Shown: piece after piece, positions 31,001 to 42,600 of the stretch | Layout: each line of letters opens with the position of its first letter | Numbering within the stretch: position 1 is the first letter of the stretch | Assembly: GCA_963281155.1 (NCBI GenBank) | Contig: CAUJLY010000003.1 | Span: forward strand, 5,394,001-5,458,000 | Length of the DNA stretch: 64,000 bases | Source of the DNA: Rhabditophanes sp. KR3021 | Lineage: Eukaryota; Nematoda; Chromadorea; Rhabditida; Alloionematidae | Direction of reading: 5' to 3' | The notes under the pieces: model-generated | Told to the model about the DNA's origin: nothing | The model's database searches: none | The model's input: only the letters and a program-made list of their open reading frames with translations | Translations under genes and position numbers: made by a program

Positions 31001-34000
31001 CCTTTATAATTGAAAACTACTCAATTAGCATAATCGCTTTTTCACCCACACAAACCATATCCACTTAGTAATCTCCTCTACCACAGTTCCAAAAATTAAA
31101 CATAAACTTCCAAGTATGTTGATGATAAACATTATTTGATAACTAAACCACACCACAATACCATATCTTACACCAATTGTACTTGTTTTTTATGTTTGCT
31201 TATCAACAAATAAACATAAACACACATACCTTCAACCTGATCATTCTTTTAGATGTATAAATGTGTCGTTTATTGCACCTGTTTTCCATAATAATATTAA
31301 AGTAAATTGAAATTTGTGTATTTTTTATTCGCCTTGTAAACACTTTTTAACGACTATTCATGACAAATCTTTCCAATTACCTTACAATATTTGTGAAAGC
31401 AAACTAAATGGTAACCTTTTTCAAAACACATCAATAAACCTTTACCTTCTATAGTTTTTATATTTGAATATTTATTCATATATCTTTCTTCTAAATGACA
31501 AACCGTGTTCTTCCATTGTCAATGATTAAACAAAAAGATATGTTAAAGTGTGGTTAAAGTTACACATCTTCGTCTTGAGCTTTTTTATTATCTCCATGCT
31601 TCATAAAATAAACAGGAAGTTAAGAAAAAGTTTGATCATTTTTCTTACCCTTCATTTATATTTTCCATTGATAAACATCCAAGTTACAAAAAGTTGACTA
31701 AATATTTGGGCTAAAAATGATGGTAAGACAAATAATTACACAATTGATAAGATAGATTTGATTTAATATATCTAATCGTGTACACACATTCTCTCCTTTT
31801 TTTAAAGCTAATTGATCAGACATTTTTCTTTGACATTTACACTTGAGATTATATGATATCTAGTCAACCCTTTTGTAATTATCTAGCTAATTTTTCTAGT
31901 TGATCCGACCTGTCGTTAATATCTATTATATCAAATCTGGTGACTTGTTGGTTATAAATAAGTTAATTAAAGAACCTTAAATAGCTTCACATCATTTATT
32001 ACCATATTGAAAGACGCAACCTATTTGGTTTCTTGAAGATAATAAAATTGTTGTGTAAAGGTGTATCATAATATCTTTTTTTGATGCACAATAAATGATT
32101 ATTTGATTGGTTCTCTATTTAATCCTTTTACTTGTTAATTGCTCTCAATTTAGAATATAACAGCCCCCGTCAACCACTAATTTTTGACAGTCTCTCCCGA
32201 AGATTTAGTGTGCAGTTAAAAAAGAATTTACAATTGTTAAGATATATTTATAAATAATATTAAAAAAGTTGTGATCGACTTTATTAAGTGTACAGTTTAC
32301 TACTACTAAGTTGGTTGTTTTGAATTGTTTACTTTTGTAGTAGAGACTGATTTAGTTTGCATTATTTTGTAATTTTTTATTGTGTTATGTTGTTACAAGT
32401 TGATTTTAGCCATTACTCATAACAAAATAATTATAAATAATGATAAGCGCAATTAAATACATTTCCTGTAAACATATTTACAGTACATAAGCAATTATGT
32501 ATTTATTTTTAATTGAAAACAACTTAATAATTTTGCCAATTTAAGGGAATAGTTTGCACCCTACATGAGGGTGACGATTTTGGCAAGCTGGCACTAGTAA
32601 ACGACTCTCCCCGTGCCGCAACAATAGCTGTCCACGAAGATCATTCACAGTTTTTGTGTATCGAAAAGCATGACTTTAATCGGTATGTTTAATATTTCTT
32701 TTATGTGTACTTTTGCCTTTTTGTTTGTGTCTAATGTTTGTTGTTAGGATACTTCGAGATGCAGAATCAAATACGGTTAGATTAAATGAAAATGGGCAGG
32801 ATGTGTTGGTGCTTGAGAAAAATTCAGGAGGATACCGTTCAAAATGCATTATTGGTGGTGGTACTTATCACCAACCAACAACTAATCTACCTTCCTCTAC
32901 GCAATACTGGTATGTTTGATTGTCTTTGTCCTTATCATTATTTAATTATTACTTTCTGACCTTGTTCTTTCTTTAGCTACTCGATTATGGCAGGAACTCC
33001 GCAAAAGATGCTTGAATATATTTTGGAGACAAGAATTGATGCTTTTGCAGAAGACGAGCCCATCGATGTATTTTTGGAGGACTTTATTTTGACACATATC
33101 ATTTATCTGCCCATTAATCTGCTATGTCGATATCTTAAAGATTATTATATTAGAAAAAGTTATTTGGTAAGTTTTGAATGAAGAGCTTTTGATTTGAAGA
33201 ATATATCAAGTAGATGTCATCATCTAATTTTGTTTTTTACAGCCTCCACGGTCAGATTTTAGAGGTCTCCATCCAGTTGAAGCTGACATAGACATTGAAC
33301 AGAGAGTGATCTCAAAAAGACGAGTTGTCACGTTTTTAGGAGCTTGGCAATTGGTGATGAAAAATAGATTATTCCTAAACAAAGTAGCTAATTCATTTAT
33401 TGAAGAAATCAATAGTTGTGTCCTAGAAGACAGTCAAAATCTGCCTAATATGCAACCAATTTTAATCAAAATTAATAAAATCCGTAATATCAAAGAAAAT
33501 GGCATGAAAAGACTTCATAGAAAACCATTAACAGTCCTTGCCGTAGGCGGCATCTATACGTCTGAAGCACCAGCGCCGCAGCCAATCCTTCCCATTGACA
33601 TGTGCAATCAAGTCTTCTATAGTTCAGATCTAACATACATAACCTTATCAGTATGTCTAGAAAAAAGTGCATATGATATCGTTCAAATGGTCAAGCCAAA
33701 GTTTCGTTTCCAAGATGATCAAGAACAAAAATTTCTAGTTGAAGTCAAATCAAACGGCGAAAGAGTCATCTTTGGTCAAAATGAAATTTCTATATCTACA
33801 ATGCTCCCTCAAAATAGTCGCCTTTACATAGTAAATAAGGAAGAAGTTGAAAATCTGTCTCCTACAATAGACCAAACTCTCAATAATTGGGACAATACTG
33901 GGTATGTTAGTTTGTTGGAGAGACTTAGATGTAGTGAAATTGCCACTCAATTAACACAATTTCATAATCAGTTGTTTGAGGCGACGGAGGAAATTGAGTT

Positions 34001-34700
34001 AGGTAAGTTAAGATGAAATCAAAGACCATTTTAATTTTTTTTAGTTATCCAAGTACTGGGAAAGAACTTATTCCCCGATCAGACTTGCTCTAATCTGGAC
34101 CTTCTTATGCGTCGTTTCAACGAAATCCAATTCTGGTGTACCACAGAAATCCTAATGGCCCGTGGTTGTGCGAAAAGAACAGAAACTCTCAAAAAATTCA
34201 TCAAGATTGCAAATTACTGCAAAGATAGCAACGACTTATTAAGTTTATTTGCAATCACCCTTAGTCTCAGTAGTGCTCCCATCTCTCGTCTAAATAGTCT
34301 ATGGAAATCAGTGCCTCAAAAATTCATCCGCCAATACAATGAATTCGAGTCGTTGTTGGATCCATCAAGAAATCATAGATCATATAGGATGTTTATTGCT
34401 AAGTTGTCACCTCCTATAATTCCCTTTATTCCTTTAATTCTGAAAGATTTAACTTTTATAAATGAAGGCAATAAGACTTATTTTACCGGCTTAGTTAATT
34501 TCGAAAAGATGCACATGATTGCAGATGGCTTAAGAACATTTAGAAATTGCAAAGCTTCTTCCCTAGGATATATTACAGCAATCAAAAAACCGGAAATCAT
34601 GTATTTAGTAAAGAATTTCTTAGTTATTGATAATTCCAAAAAATTAATGGAACTTTCCTATCAAATAGAGAGACCACGCCGAATTGTCAAGGATTATTGA
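25099..34700 (+). CDS. epac-1: EPAC: cAMP-regulated Rap guanine-nucleotide exchange factor
   Basis: Fourteen exons: 25099..25327, 25653..25738, 25874..26023, 26481..26544, 26586..26881, 27078..27299, 28341..28371, 28418..28676, 28804..29026, 32546..32682, 32748..32909, 32977..33166, 33243..34002, 34045..34700; all phases agree, 1154 aa. EPAC activates Rap GTPases on cAMP binding. Domain order: first cyclic-nucleotide domain ([34 protein letters not shown]), DEP ([20 protein letters not shown] and [19 protein letters not shown]), second cyclic-nucleotide domain ([20 protein letters not shown], then [20 protein letters not shown]), the diagnostic EPAC linker [30 protein letters not shown], a Ras-association region and CDC25 ([51 protein letters not shown]). 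The first cyclic-nucleotide domain lacks the PRAA core. Two domains and DEP match vertebrate EPAC2. The symbol is by homology. Confidence 0.95.
25337..25393. repeat. 13-bp tandem repeat in EPAC intron 1
   Basis: About four copies of a unit close to AATAAAACAATAT, starting nine bases after the donor site of exon 1. Low-complexity; no role evident. Confidence 0.7.
27381..27817 (-). pseudogene. Antisense coding relic in EPAC intron 6
   Basis: Minus-strand reading: [63 protein letters not shown] to a stop; then, in other frames, [29 protein letters not shown] and [31 protein letters not shown] to a stop at 27381. Composition is coding-like, family unknown, at least two frame changes. It sits in the 1,041 bp intron that separates the halves of the DEP domain. 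Confidence 0.42.
29027..32545. other. 3.5 kb EPAC intron 9
   Basis: Begins gtgagt and ends tttaag, interrupting the second cyclic-nucleotide domain between VDVNIHGK and [18 protein letters not shown] see no exon-like frames on either strand, only AT-rich sequence. It is by far the longest intron in the window and could hold enhancers or an alternative promoter; this is inference. Confidence 0.6.
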
Positions 34701-35347
34701 ACAACTGTCAAACCAATTGTATATTTATTATTGCTTTAACATGGCATGTCGTAGGGTAAAATTGTGATTCTCATCATCATAGACCTTTTTATTAGTATAA
34801 TTGGTATGTCTGAAAACAACTATATTAAACATATTTCATCTATTATGCTAATAACAAATAAATTCACTTATTCTGATTGGTTTTCGAAAAAAATTATTTT
34901 TGTGTACTTTGATTATTAACACAAATTGATAAGCGCATCGGTCAACATCACTTTAAAACACAATTATTTAATATTTACTTAGAACTTCAAATATTGATAG
35001 ACATCAAAAAGAAATTGGCTTATTATTAATAACCACCTTTTTATGATGAACTAGCTTCATTAGAATATGGTTTTTGCAAGGAAAAGATTTAAGCAATTCA
35101 TCTGTTCTACACGCTAGCAAAAGTATGTAAAACATTTTGTGAAAAATGATGTATAAAAGAGTGTATAACTAATTAGGAAATATGAAAAATAACTTCTTTG
35201 TACAGGTATTTATAATACAATTTGTTGTAAGAAACAATTAGTAATTAATTTGGATTATCTAAAATTATGCAATAATAGTGAGATCAATGTACTGGTGTGT
35301 GCTTAAATTAAATATTTGACCAATCTGGAACATTCAAATTACTAATA
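34701..35347. other. Convergent intergenic region between EPAC and FGF genes
   Basis: No coding signal. It holds the 3' flanks of both genes, which end facing each other. Confidence 0.4.
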
Positions 35348-37548
35348 TTAACTTCTTCGAGCTGTATTATTTTGCAGGTGTGCCTTCAATTCTTGTAACC
35401 TACTTATTTCTTCTTTTCTTTGTCTTCGCATTTGCTCATCTTTGAGGAGACGAGTATTTTTTTTATTGGAGATTTTGGCATTTTTCGAATCATTTAAAAT
35501 GACAACGCCATACTTTTCTTTAAAAACTACCTCCGTATTCTGTCCTAAATTATTCATCATCACCGCCTTCCTCCTTTTATATTCAGTCTTCAAGTTCTGA
35601 TCTTTGGGCAACTTGGTATCAAAATAATTAAACAAGTCCTTCGAATGCTTATTCCTACTAACTATAGTATTAGTCAAGAGTTCACTCAGAGTGATGTTAG
35701 TATTGTTCTTATCCAATTTTAAGTCATCTTTGTGGATGATAACACTGTCACTTGTATGATAGACAGGTTGCCGTATCGCATTCGCCACACTTAAAGGTAA
35801 TCTACTATTCTTTTTTGCAAAAAATTTGAAATAACTCCTGGGATTAGTGCTTTTCTCTTCTTTGTTCCTATTTTTGTCAAAATGAACAACGATGAAGTGG
35901 GAGCTTTTTCTCTTCCTCCGGGTGTGCTTTCCTCGCCTCGGCCTGCCTGTTTTCCTTAACGCCACATACCAATTCTTCTTTTGGCCCCCATACGCACAAC
36001 TTGAATACAGATTGTAATAATTTTCAAGCATCTCCTCACTAAAGATTTTAAAAATAATTAGTATCTTTTGATAAACATTCAATTTACCGGAAAATACACT
36101 CATGGGTAAATTCTTTCGGCGACGAACCATACAAAGCTCCTTCTGCATCCATGCACAAATACTTATTAGCTTGAATTCCACGTATACTTATCAGCCCAAA
36201 GGCTATTGATATAAACTCCAGAACAGCTGAAAAGTAAATCTTATTATTTACTCAAAAATAATTTATTTTAAAAAGCAACTAGTGTTAAAGAGATCAATCT
36301 TCCTCGAGTACCCATGCTTTTTATGAATAAATCAACTTATTCCTAGACCTGTTTCAGTGATGTAAATTGGCTTTAGCAAAACCTTTAAATCAACTTCACC
36401 AACTGTTGATCATTTTGATCATTGTTTTTTTGTTTTTTAGTTGGTTCAAAAAATAGGGACAAGTGAGATGTGATGCAAAGAAAGTTGAGGATAATCAATT
36501 AGAGATGCTTGTCAAAATTGTTACTTTTGATGTCCGAATTATGCACAAATCATACTTTACCGCTTTTTTGCAAGTTAGTATACAAAATTGAATCAAATCA
36601 GGGTCTACCATCGAACCATGACGTACTTATCATTACCGGAAAATTTCCTAATCATTTATTATCTACCGAAATGATACTTTAATTTACACCATCATTAATA
36701 AATGACGTAAAATAAATATTCTCTACACTACACTATAAATATCCAAAAAGACTATTCGAAAAAGATCAAATTTTAAAAAGCTTTTGATTAATCGATTTCG
36801 TAATATTTAACAGGAAAAAGAATTAGACCATAAACAACAGCCGCCCCACCAATTTAGTGAAGTTAAAATTTAAGTGCTTTACTTTTTTTATTAACACCGT
36901 TTTTCAGTAATGAATTATTATTGTTACTAGTTCCCTTTGTTAATGGTTTAAATTTATAGTTGAGATCGGTAAAAAAGGGAGATGAAGAAAGGCAGGAGGG
37001 GTATAAATTCATTTGGAAAGTACCACATTTATGAGGTTCTTCTTATTTAATAGATAATTATATTTTTTAATGACATCACTTTAATTTTCGTGTTGTTGGG
37101 TCGACTTACTAAAGAGACTCGTTTCATTTCTGGTGCCTTTGATATATTGTAAACTTTGTTGATTGTGATTTTGGGCATTACGATGAGCAGTTTCTGAGTC
37201 CAGTATTTCTAGCCAATTCCCGGTCCTGCAGAATAAGGCGCCTTGGCGATGTGGAGATTGGCCTTCTCTGTAATTAAAAGTCAGATATTATTGAGTTACC
37301 TCAAAATCAAATTACCTATCATGCGTATATCGTTTGTGAGACTTATGATGATGGTAATAAGATCTATAAATCGGTGGAGCATACCTTCCATCAACCGAAT
37401 ACTCAAATTGATTCAACAGAGATTCGCATTTTCTGATTTTTTCATTCAATGAATCTCCCGTTGACGGGGCCACGAAACTTATAGGTAGCGAAGAGGAAGT
37501 CACAAAATTGGAGGCGCTTCCACCGAACGCTGATACAGCGCTAGACAT
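35348..37548 (-). CDS. let-756: Fibroblast growth factor, LET-756 type
   Basis: Four exons on the minus strand: 37316..37548, 37110..37267, 36088..36226, 35348..36038; phases agree, 406 aa (worm LET-756 is a little over 400). It is an FGF ligand for the worm FGF receptor EGL-15 by homology. The beta-trefoil core (about residues 85-225) is clear: GALFCRTGNWLEILDSETAH, AFGLISIRGIQANKYLCMDA EGALYGS, HECIFREEMLENYYNLYSS, NWYVALRKTGRPRRGKHTRR and the final HF. As in LET-756 there is no N-terminal signal peptide, and a long basic C-terminal extension follows the core (Lys/Arg/Asn-rich, ending with a KDEQMRRQRKEEISRLQEL helix). The basic run GKHTRRKRK is a possible heparin-binding or nuclear-localisation element. 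The EGL-17 clade is less likely because of the extension and absent signal peptide. Confidence 0.92.
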
Positions 37549-38544
37549 TAGCTGGAATAGCTACTAAAAGAATATATTTATATTAGTTGAAACCTTTAAA
37601 AACACAAATAATTAAGTAAATAAATATATTATGTTTACACTTATACATAATCAAAGTCAGAGTTACGATGTCGCTAACAAGCATATGATTTATCAAAACT
37701 AAATCTAAATATAATCCATCCCTAAGCAATTAAACACGCGAATTTTTTGTTAAAAAAGTTACAAAGAAGATAAATTTGGCCAGAGGTGAAGGGCATCTCA
37801 TATAATTTCATATAAAAAGGAAATGACTATATAGCTTATAGATGTTGATGATATGAGTTGTTGATCAGTGATGATGAGATTCTATAGTCACAAAGAAGAT
37901 GGCTAAAAAATCAAAACCTTTACTTGAAATGAAGGTGTAACATTAAGAAAGTTTGTTATATATACCGGCACCACAAGTTAGAAAGAAAAAGTGAGGCCAG
38001 GCAACAAACAAATTAAAGAGTAATAACAAAATAATAATGCTAGGAGAAAGGGGTAGGATAAGGTGGAGATGGGGTATAGAGGTTGACTAGTCTGAGGGTA
38101 GGAAAAAATAATAAAGATCAAGAGTGTACTCTCGATTTTTTCAGTTTTGACGTGGTCATGGTTGAGATTAGGGTTTCTTCTAATAAACAGCTCATAATTA
38201 TTGTTTAATAATATTGCTACGTCACTGGAGTTTGTTTTTTAAGAGATAATAGGACATACTTATTAATCATGAAAGGTTTGGTTCCTCATCTACTTGTCTT
38301 GAAATGCTGATGTTATTATTAATCGGTGGCCCCCTTATCACTTGCTACGATTTTACTATAAAGTTTATGGGTAAAATAATAGTCTCCTAAAAGTAGGGGT
38401 TATTGCCTCCTTGACGTGTTGATTATTGTCTCTTAAAAATATTGCTTATTCACTCAAACCAAATATTGACAACTCGCTTCATAAGGTGGTGATTACTCAT
38501 AATTTTTACAAGCATGTATTAATAACGAACAAATGAATTAAATT

Positions 38545-38610
38545 GAATTAAAATGAAATAAAAGGTGAATTAAAATGAAATAAAAGGTTAATTTAGATGA
38601 AATAAAAGGT
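38545..38610. repeat. 22-bp tandem repeat, three copies
   Basis: Two identical copies of a unit reading GAATTAAAATGAAATAAAAG plus GT (38545-38566, 38567-38588) and a third with four changes (38589-38610). Confidence 0.9.
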
Positions 38611-40410
38611 TAAGTTAAATATAGTAATAGATCAAAAAAAGCACACTGATTTTAGTAATTTGAATAAGGAAGTAGATTAATCCCCATAAAAAATATGAAA
38701 AAGGTATCAAAATACAAGGAATTGTAGGTTGTAGAAAGATTGTAAGTAAATAAACGTTCATAATGTCAACAGTTCCTCCCTATTTGATTATATGATATTT
38801 GTAAAAGTTTAGAGAGTATTTAATAAATACAGTTAGATTTTAGACAACATGAAACGCAATGTTGAGGGATGTCTAGGCAAAATGGAAAAGCTTGTAAGAT
38901 TAGTCGCCTTTATCTTTTTTTCGGACGATGATTCAATATACTTAGACTGATAATAAATAATTGTGGTTGAAATTCGATACCAAATAGTCCATCTATTTAT
39001 TTGTCAAAGAAGTTATTGTTTTATGGGGATAGCGTGTGTTGCTGCTTGCAAAAAATAATATATTTTATACTAACAACTCAAATTTAGAGTCAAAGTTTTG
39101 CATTATTTGGGACAAGTTAAGTTTAACATAACGTAACACAACGTAACAATACTTGACTCATAAATTACAGTTGATTTTTGTAGGTACTCGTAAAATGGAC
39201 GGCGGAACAAATAAGAGAACTGTGTCTTTGACACCTTTAGCTTCAAAAGAACCTTTCAACAAAGTTCTTTTCCAAGTCATTAAGCTAAATATTAGTGTCA
39301 ATTTATGAAAAAACGGATAAAAGAAGGCCATCAAATTAGGTTTTAATGGGAAATTTGACACTATCAAAAATGTACTTAAATTGAGTAATGGAAAACTTTA
39401 AATAATTTCATACAAAATAAAAGAAATGAGTGATGTCGTGACGACATCATCAAGACTCTCCCTTCCTTTTCTTTCTTCTCCTCAACAATGGCAGTAAAGA
39501 AAGGCTTTCCATGGACAAAGTTTGATTAAATTAATTTGATAGCAATAAAAGTAGTCCTTACATAAGAGGAAGTTCTGGAAAAGATATACAATTTGCTCAC
39601 ATCGACCAAAATCTAATTGCTTTAATATTTCAATTTGGCAACAATCACTCCTTCTTAAATAGATTTTATGTACACTAGTTTAAAGGAAAAGTAATTAAAA
39701 AACCTTAACTACATCCAAATGAAGGAACAATTTTTTCCATTTGACTATCTACAATTCAAAACACCATCTGCTAATGTATGCTTATAATCTTTATTTCCTT
39801 TATGATTACTTCTCGAACAATACAAATATACTAATTTTTTATCTATTTTAAGTATGTTTTTTGACAATTATTTTGCTCGGTATAGAGGAGATATGTTCTT
39901 ATCAGGAAAAAAAGGGGCAACTAATCGTAAAAAAGATGTCAACTAAAAAAGCAATTTTGACATATTACATGTTAAATTGACGTTACCTTTATTACTAACA
40001 CATGGTTATGCCTAGGTAATAAAGAAGTCGTATGACAAGTTGTCAACTTTATTATTTTAAAATGGTTCAGTGAAGCAACTTTATAGTTTGGTTGTTGCAG
40101 CTTTTAATACCGTATCGGTGATAGATGAAGGAAATCAGTATGATTAGGAGGGTAGAAGAATTGGAAAATGCTCAACATCATGAATTATTTCGTTGTATTA
40201 TGAATAATTGTTTTGTAATATGAATAATTTTGTTCTAGTAAATACTTAAATGCACCCTAAAATTTGAATAGTAATATCACAGAATAGAAGTTAATTTTAC
40301 AGACTTTTTGGAAGCTTTGCCAAATGCTAATATATTTAATATGTTAAAAGCAATCTGTCACTGCCGCAAAGTTGAGGGAGTAAATTAGAAAGAGAAGGGC
40401 ACCTTTAAGG

Positions 40411-40418
40411 TGACGTCA
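40411..40418. promoter_or_regulatory. Perfect TGACGTCA palindrome followed by TATAAAA-like sequence
   Basis: CRE/ATF-type palindrome followed at once by CATATAAAATGA. The arrangement resembles a compact promoter, but no gene was found after it on the plus strand. Confidence 0.4.
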
Positions 40419-41559
40419 CATATAAAATGATTCTAAGATCGGTTGGTTTACCTTTGGCATATGCACTGGAATATATATTCATACTTATTGATACTAGTTC
40501 ATATATAATTGGGTGACAAAAGCACGGCCAAGAATGAATACACCATTAATCTTAAGAAAATTGATTGTTTAAGTGCCAATGCAAGACACTCTTTATAATT
40601 CATAAAGATCATTAAACTGCAATAATAATAAATTATAAACTACATTCACCGACTGTCAAAACAATAAATATTATAAATTTAAACAAACTAAAAATATATT
40701 TACAAGATTAGATCTCGGGCAAAAATAGTAAAATTTAAAACAACTACTACAAAAATGAACAGGAAATAATAAAAATAAAATTAAGATAATTTTTGTTAAA
40801 TAAGTACATAATTATTGGACATGATATTTTGGTGTTAGATAAAGCGTTAATGATTATTGCCCACACTTTTGAAGATACATGATAATTTTCGCAACCCATA
40901 TAAACTTCTAAAATTTGTCTTTATTTGGGAGATAAGGTTTCCTGTTATTATATGATCAGATACACAACACTGATTAAGGTGAAGTATAAAAGTTTTACCC
41001 TAAAAAAGAAGTTAAGACCATAGTGGTGTATCTTTCAGGAAAAGCAAACTTATTATGATTGTATAGGGAGGTGGTAAAGAAGATGGAGATTTGGTGAAAG
41101 ATAAGCCTTACACACACGCGCCAATTTGACTTGTCTTCAAGGCTATCATTTAAAAAGTGATTTAACCTTTTGATAATAAATATTCATCCCATATTTATAT
41201 TTTATTATATACATTTTTGCACATCCTCTTAATTAAAAGGGATGAAGTAAGGAATAGGAAATAATGAGGTCTGATTTCATAAATTATTTTGGCAAACTTT
41301 CTTAAATATAGGTTCAAGATTAAAAAAGTTAAAAGCTATAAGTGTTCAGCAAATATTACTTTCACCCATCAACTTACTTAATCAAAAGGTGAGGGAGTAA
41401 ACAGAATGCTCTTCAATTGTAAAAAAAGGAAGGTAAGTATCTCAATATTTTGAAGCAAGATAAGATGTAGCTTCTAATAGACACAAATTCCCATTAATTG
41501 TCAATCATTTGGAAATCCAATCTATTCCTGATAAATCAAAAAAGCGAGGCTATTAGAGT

Positions 41560-41680
41560 GTATCAATTTTTGATAAAAATATAAAAGTATCCTTTAGAAT
41601 GTATCAATTTTTGATAAAATTAAAAAAGTATCCTTTAGAATGTATCAGTTTTTGGTAAAATAAAAAGTATTCTTTAGAAT
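41560..41680. repeat. 41-bp tandem repeat, about three copies
   Basis: Units start GTATCAATTTTTGATAAAA and end AGTATCCTTTAGAAT, at 41560, 41601 and 41642 (the last 39 bp and more diverged). Each unit carries a small inverted repeat (TATCAA/TTGATA). Located about 900 bp upstream of the CDC23 start codon. Confidence 0.9.
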
Positions 41681-42600
41681 GCATCAATTGTAGGCGATAA
41701 AAGACTGTTGTGTAGCAAATTTTTTATTGTAATAATTGCAGCAACTTTAATAATCAAATAATATCTCTTATATAAACTTTAACAATGGGCGTGGGTCGTT
41801 GAAATCTAAATATTTGGTTACTTCAAAAAATGACTAAGAATAAACAAATAAATACACAAGAATTGAATCAAAATTTCGGTTTAAATTGCCTCTTTGTTTT
41901 AACAACCGATTGTAAGGCCGACGGACATTTAATCAGTATCTATTCAAATTCATCATAAATTGTTGTTTGTACCTTTTACACTTTCAATTAAACTGAATGT
42001 TGCTTTAGGGAAACATTGAAATCTTTTTGCAAAATTAAAATGAATTATTTGCGGAATTTAAAATTGTATGGTCAGAATGATTCATCGGTTTGTTATTTGG
42101 CAACAAGATTGATACATTTGATTTTATGTGAAAAGTAATTTCTAATTAAGGCTTGTGATGGATTATTTTTGTCATTTTTTTAATTCAAAAAGTTTGTCAT
42201 TTTATGGGTAAGTTCTTTGGTAATTCGACGATTCATAAAACATGAAAAAACTTTCATTATTCTATTTAAAATACCTTTCATTCAAATATTTGTGAAAATG
42301 ACTTTTATTTTAACTATTTATGGTAAGAACTTTTATCTCGATGAATTTATTTTTTGATGAACTTATATTTCTGTGAACTCACTTTTGTAGCAAGAACGTT
42401 TATTTAACAATTTTGTAAGATAAAAAAGACCTATCATTTGCAGTTAGTCAAAAAGAGCAGAATTAATACGCCGACCAATTGCATAGTATTGTTTGTATTT
42501 CTTTGACCTTTCACATACAACACTATCCCAACTTGTTTAGCATTTTCAACATCTCATTTTGTAATACTAAAATTGTTTATTAAATTTACTTAGCATCACA

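Larger units (their letters stand above)
37549..42600. other. 5 kb gene-free region between FGF and CDC23 genes
   Basis: The two flanking genes are transcribed away from each other. No exon-like frame was found on either strand; the longest readings (for example 39158-39367) are AT-driven. It contains two short tandem repeats, one perfect TGACGTCA palindrome, and much A/T-rich sequence. It is the largest gene-free interval in the window and probably holds regulatory DNA of the FGF gene (inference). Confidence 0.55.

Noticed and set aside
39158..39367. 69-codon minus-strand frame in the FGF/CDC23 gap
   Set aside because: Phe/Leu/Ile-rich, isolated, no splice partners.
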